Assembly: GCA_037127255.1 (NCBI GenBank) | Contig: JBANSL010000020.1 | Location: 64,243,598-64,307,597, forward strand | Source: Persicaria tinctoria | Taxonomy: Eukaryota > Streptophyta > Magnoliopsida > Caryophyllales > Polygonaceae | Direction: 5' to 3' | Length of the DNA stretch: 64,000 nt | The notes under the pieces: generated by a model | Seen by the model: only the letters and a program-made list of their open reading frames with translations | Databases searched by the model: none | Told to the model about the DNA's origin: nothing | In this document: piece after piece, positions 59,308 through 64,000 of the stretch | How positions within the stretch are numbered: position 1 is the stretch's first letter | Layout of the letters: every line of letters begins with the position of its first letter | Translations under genes and position numbers: made by a program

Positions 59308-60807
59308 CTAGTGTAATACCCGTGCCTTGAAGGCACGGGAGATTGATCCATTTTAATTTGAAGATCATTTTATATATCTATATAATACTATATTGATATA
59401 TATATACATACGTGTTTACAACAAAAATATGTATAAAATATTTTTTTATAATTTATAAATTAGTTGGAAAAAATACGATACAAATTTTGAAAATGATTTA
59501 ATAAGGTAAAGTAGTAATAATACTCAAACACATCATCTAATATAATTTGAAATAAATATATAATTATTATCATTAGCATAGATCTAAAAAAGTTAAATAT
59601 AAGCTCCCGTACAAATATTAAAAAATCATAAGCACATGATTGTGTGAATAATTTTGAAGTTAAATATGTAGATGTACATAACTTATTGATTATTTTCATG
59701 AGAAAGATGGTTAGAAAGATAGAGAACTTAATAGTGAAAATAAAGGTAAGATGGTAAAAAAAAGATCATTAAAGGTAGAAAAGTGATCTAAGAAGCATCA
59801 TCCAAGATGTAAAATAAGCATTAGTAATGCTTGTGAGTCTTAAAATATTATTTATTTTTTGATAGTCATTTAAGATGTCTAAAATAATTAAATTATAAAA
59901 TAGCACTTATTTGGCTCTAATTGATTTTTATAATTAATTTTTGAAATCGAACATTTACAAATTGATTATTACATGTTCGTTGTATGTAGACATTGTGGGG
60001 AATGTTGCAATCAGTTAAAAATGATAAATCAACAATTTCAATATCCAAGAATAAAATCAGTCAAGAATTGACGAATGTTCAATGTACGTAGACGATTAAA
60101 ATAGATCACAAATTGACATACAACATATCAAATTAAATAATATTTTAGTATAAAAATAGGAAAAAAAATATGTTTAAAATAGGAAACATATATTTTAAAA
60201 TTTCAGCAATAATATTGACCAATAAGAAAATATCATTTGAATAAATAATTCAAGTTTAATTGTGAGCGTGACACATCAGCAATATAACCGAAAAGAGATT
60301 GTAATCGGGAAAAAAATGGAAACATGTCTCAATATTTACGACAATATAACCGAAAATAAAAAAAAAAGGAATGGATTCAAATCATATTTAAAATAGGAAA
60401 CAAATATTTTAAAGTTTCCATAATAATATTGACCAATAAGAAAATCTCATTTGAATAAAAAAATCAACTTTAATTGTCGGCGTGACACGTCAGCAAAATG
60501 TTAGCAGAATTAGTAATATTAATAGATAGATAGATAGATAATAGATAATAGATAGATATATAATATAATAGATATATTGCAATCGGAAAAAAAAAATGGA
60601 AACATGTCTCAATATTTACGGTAATATAACCGAAAATAAAAAAAAGGAATGGATTCAAATAATATTTAAAATAGGAAACAAATATTTTAAAGTTTCCATA
60701 ATAATATTGACCAATAAGAAAATCTCATTGGAATAAAAAATTCAACTTTAATTGTGGGCGTGACACGTCAGCAAAATGTTAGCAGAATTAGTAATATTAA
60801 TAAAAGA
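59308..60807 (-). mobile_element. Non-autonomous Helitron (1500 bp)
   Basis: On the minus strand the element starts TCTTTTATTAATATTAC after an A and ends CTAG before a T, the A/T insertion rule of Helitrons. Seven nt before CTAG is a hairpin, CCCGTGCC-TTCAA-GGCACGGG (plus 59319-59339). There is no RepHel coding sequence. The 5' end region is repeated: GACACGTCAGCAAAATG occurs at 60484 and 60762 with a period of 278 bp, and a weaker third copy at 60270. GATA-type microsatellites lie at 60523-60550. Confidence 0.75.
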
Positions 60808-60974
60808 TTAGGAAGTTTTATAGCAGATAAATGATTTTTAATTTTATTATACCTCTCTAGTAAGTTAATTGAAATTTGCCAAGTTTGAAGTATATAATGT
60901 AAGAATTTGTACAATAGTCATATATGATTGATGTGTTGAGAGATTTGATAAGTAGATAGATAGATAGATAAATC

Positions 60975-61597
60975 TGTTGGAGAAATGTTTATGTGGGGGG
61001 GTTTCATTTATGTCTTTTGAACTTCTTTTGTCCCACATTGAATACAAAAGGGTTTGGAGGGTTGTTTTTAAGGAGGAGTTATTGAAGGGGTTATTGAGAG
61101 TTGGGATAGGGATCCCACACGCGCGCACCACCACCACCGCCGCCGGTCCGTGACACGTGCTGGTCACATTTTACGTCGTGTTTTAATTTCGTCATTAAAT
61201 TGGCCTCGGATAGAGTTGAATTAGGGTTTTTGACCAATTCAACTTTGTCACACGTTTTTGAAAAACAGTTTCTGATTTGGTCCGACGTCCGCCTTCGTTT
61301 TTCAACACAGAAAACCGATCTCCTCCTTCCTTCTCTTCTTCTGTAAACCGTTCTGGGTCCTGGGTGGTTCCATTGCTTCAACGGCGAGTGCACGCCAGAG
61401 AGGCCGCTGTGTATCCTTGGGGGGCGACGCCAGTAGCCGACCTGCACCGTGGTGTCGGGGCGATTTCGCTTCTAAGGCAGTTGTTCTGTTTATACCACGC
61501 CACAGCCTTAAACACATTTAAACACAGGTTTTTCTTCGATTTCCAAAAGCGATTTTACCTTTCAAATTGAGGCTACATTCGCATATTCATTCCAACA
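60975..61597 (+). mobile_element. Second solo LTR (623 bp)
   Basis: Starts TGTTGGAG and ends TTCCAACA, with a perfect 5-bp duplication AAATC (60970-60974, 61598-61602). GTCCCACATTG at 61029 is the motif also found in the 425-bp repeats. The interior from 61090 is GC-rich with a (CAC)n/(CGC)n run at 61124-61146 and pyrimidine-rich leader-like sequence. No internal retroelement genes remain. Confidence 0.85.
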
Positions 61598-61741
61598 AAA
61601 TCATTACCGTATTAGAATCAACATTAGAAAAACACGTTGTCACTACAAATATGTTATTAGACAAGCGAAGAGAAAACATATAAGACTAAGGTAGCGATCG
61701 ACGACAACAAGAGAAATGCACAAGAGTGACTCCTTGAAAAC

Positions 61742-62310
61742 TTTTTTTTTTTTTTGAGCAAAAACAATCTGCATTACTTACTAATTAGCATCATCCATAC
61801 ACAACGTTTGAACCAACAAAGGAAGAAAATTTTGACCAGCAAAGAACACAACACAATCAGGTCTAATCTTAGCTAAGAAATCCGCCGGGCGGTTGGCTTG
61901 TTGATGTATGTGGCTCCATCGACATTCAATAAACATAGCCGCCAACCTGTGAATTTCCTTGAGTTGTTGTCCCATTTCTCCCCTCGGAAAGATGTTACTC
62001 TTGAGCTTGTTCATCACTGGTAGGCAGTCACTTTCGATCCAGATTCGCGGCATCCCCTGTTGGAGACAAAGCCTCAATGCCCAAGCAATCGCCTCCGCCT
62101 CCACCAATTCCGGCTTGTCTGAAGCTTGCGCCCTCATGGCTGCTGCAAACACCACCACACCTTCTTGATTCCGAGCAAGGCACCCAATTCCGCATCCCTT
62201 CGAGGCATCCACTACAGTGTCGCTGTTGATTTTTATGAATCCCGTCGGCGGCTTCACACACTTGACCTCCGTAGCAGTCGATCTCTCTATACGGTGCATT
62301 CCCAAGACCT
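61742..62310 (-). pseudogene. 5'-truncated LINE tail: RNase H domain
   Basis: On the minus strand an open reading (62305 to 61781) encodes an RNase H domain (KINSDTVVDASKGCGIG; LVEAEAIAWALRLCL; WIESDC; QANRPADFLAK) ending in a stop, then a short 3'UTR and poly-A (poly-T at 61742-61755). This is the 3' end of a LINE different from the one at 12684-18372. No ATG-led full ORF2 exists upstream, and a target duplication was not found. Confidence 0.8.
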
Positions 62311-62868
62311 CCTCAAATTTATGATGAAAATATTGTAAATGTACAGTTCAAGAAATCACATTATAAAAGGAAAAAAAAAGGTGTAAATGGATACACCTTT
62401 TGAAATAAAATCTAATTATTAAACTTTGAAAAAATATTTTCATGATCCATTGACATAAGTTAAAAAAAAAACCAATATATGATTTAAAATAATTAAAGCG
62501 TGGTTTTGTCAAAATAAATAAATAAAAGCTCCGAAATATATAATTAAAATATGTCATGTACGTTTTTTTAGAATGATAAAATTTATATAAAATATTAACT
62601 TTTTTAAAATTTTGTTTTTATAAATTCAAACTTAATAGTAATAAGTATGAAATTGTTTAAAAATATTATTAAAAAAAATTAATATTTTATATAGTTTTTA
62701 ACACCTAAAAAAACATGCGTAAATACTAAAACGTCAAGTTTTAATTAAAAAATAAATTATTTTTGTAGTATTGTTTTTAATTATTACAAGCATTTACGCT
62801 ACAATTAATGGATTTTTAATAAGCGCTGAAACAGGGGGAAAAAAAAGAAGAAAAAGTAGTAATTTGCA
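62311..62868. other. AT-rich spacer before the zinc-finger gene
   Basis: Strongly A/T-rich, no coding region. It probably includes the promoter of the zinc-finger gene; no single TATA box can be chosen. Confidence 0.45.
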
Positions 62869-63170
62869 TTGAGTAGTTATTTCCTCCCGTCCGAAGATCT
62901 TCTAAGCGTGATCGATCATCAGTTTCCATTTCCATCTCCTCCTTTCTCTCTCCCTCTCTCTCTCTTGCTTCGGTCACAAATTCATCGGAATATTGTCCAA
63001 GTCTTCGTCAATTTGCTTACTTTTTTCTCCTCTTCCATCTCTATCTCTCGTACTCCTTACTGTAATGCCTGGTTCTTATTTGGTGATTAAACTATAATCT
63101 ATCAATCTTAATCTCCTTCATAATAAATTCAAGTGGTTTTGATTGTCTGTGTTCTATTCGTTGATTATCG

Positions 63171-64000
63171 ATGCCTGATAATCGGCAAAATCAGACTGTT
63201 ACGGTCTCCAATGGACCCCTTGATAATGTTGAAGGTACTCTGTTCACTTGTCTGTTTTCTCCTCCCTGGAAATTTTACTATCTCAGTAAATTCCTTTGAT
63301 CTCTTCATCGGAGTTACGAATTTCGCGTTTCCTTTTTTATATTTATTTTTCTTCTGTTTGGAAAATTTCTCAATCGCAATGCAATATTGCAATCGCCTTC
63401 AACTTCCAAACTCAATTTCCTGTTTTAGGTTTTCAATTGAATAGAAAAAATCCGGCTAGATTGTTTTCATTGCCTTATTTATTCTACTTCAAACTGCGCA
63501 GAGGGGATCCGGAGGATGAAGATTGAGAAAGGTAATGGGGACTTTGATGGTAAGGATGAGGGTGATTCACCGCCTCCATACCCTGACAGGCCAGGTGAGC
63601 CAGATTGCATATATTATCTAAGAACTGGATTGTGTGGATACGGCAGTAAATGCCGTTTCAATCACCCTACACAACCTGTTAAGGTAATTTTTTGTTGATA
63701 CCATCCGCTATAAATTATATGATTGTTTCACTATGAGATCATAGCAGTGTTCATGAGCTATTAGCCTTAGGGGATCACCTGTATACATCTGTACGGACCT
63801 GTGATCGTTGAGCATTTTCCGGGTCGATAATCGAGTTCTTTCTTTGATGCAGAATGTTCAGGGTAGAGGGGAGCTTCCACAAAGAGCTGGACAGCCTGAT
63901 TGTGGTGTATGTGTTTCTTTACCTGAAATTGATGACCTTGATCTATCTTGATTCATCTTCCTGTATGAGTTGGTTCTCTGGATTTTGTACACAAGTGTGA
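63171..64000 (+). CDS. CCCH zinc-finger protein, ZFN-like, 5' part
   Basis: Exon 1 (63171-63234) starts with ATG ([11 protein letters not shown]) and ends at GTACTC; exon 2 (63502-63683) follows GCGCAG; exon 3 starts at 63853 and ends at about 63904-63906. Frame is kept across both junctions. Exon 2 encodes [19 protein letters not shown] and [11 protein letters not shown], one full C-x8-C-x5-C-x3-H finger; exon 3 begins the next (GQPDCG). Plant ZFN-type proteins carry about five such fingers and bind nucleic acid, often RNA. The gene runs off the window. A CT-rich 5'UTR lies at about 62875-63080. The start could instead be the ATG at 63516 if exon 1 is non-coding. Confidence 0.8.

Overview
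The window is nuclear DNA of a flowering plant, most likely a eudicot. The evidence is AT-rich intergenic sequence, spliceosomal GT-AG genes, a plant AGO4/6/8/9-clade Argonaute, a plant-type CCCH zinc-finger gene, an F-box/DUF295 gene and many plant transposon families. I cannot name the species. There are no bacterial features, CRISPR arrays or operons.

Only two host genes look intact. An ARGONAUTE gene (AGO6-like; coding exons 47170-53451, probable 5'UTR exon near 45780-45879) can be assembled into 22 coding exons and about 905 residues, with PAZ, PIWI and the catalytic Asp-Asp-His set. The 5' end of a CCCH zinc-finger gene (63171 to beyond the window end) carries one complete C-x8-C-x5-C-x3-H finger. 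A two-exon 82-codon gene (8627-9657) is plausible but unrecognised. An F-box/DUF295 gene (11118-12135) is a pseudogene, and a second scrap of it lies at 204-420.

Region by region: 1-12.6 kb holds the decayed F-box family neighbourhood, a nest of TIR elements (667-3035), a Mutator-like transposase fused to an OTU protease domain (4030-6864) and three copies of a shared non-coding block. 12.67-18.39 kb is a minus-strand LINE with a 17-bp target duplication, itself split by a solo LTR (13151-14399). 19.2-23.5 kb contains a Stowaway-like MITE, two hAT elements that share one 8-bp target site, and a Harbinger-like element. 23.7-28 kb carries 425-bp and about 192-bp repeat families. 29.92-33.90 kb is a young Ty1/copia element with 258-bp LTRs that has lost protease and most of integrase. 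33.9-40.6 kb is gene-poor. 40.66-44.57 kb is a hAT element with an inactivated transposase and a perfect 8-bp target duplication. 45.5-53.7 kb is the Argonaute gene. 54-62.3 kb contains MITE-like elements, a non-autonomous Helitron (59308-60807), a second solo LTR (60975-61597) and a LINE tail. 62.8-64 kb is the zinc-finger gene start.

I see no wholly new biological system. The most interesting observations are structural: two hAT insertions at one octamer, a repeat family carrying an snRNA-promoter-like motif pair at fixed spacing, a stop-free 87-nt GC-AG intron in the Argonaute gene, a Helitron with repeated terminal units, and an OTU-fused MULE transposase that has lost a catalytic Asp. 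The Argonaute clade acts in RNA-directed DNA methylation, which silences elements of the kinds surrounding it; that link is functional knowledge, not something the sequence proves.
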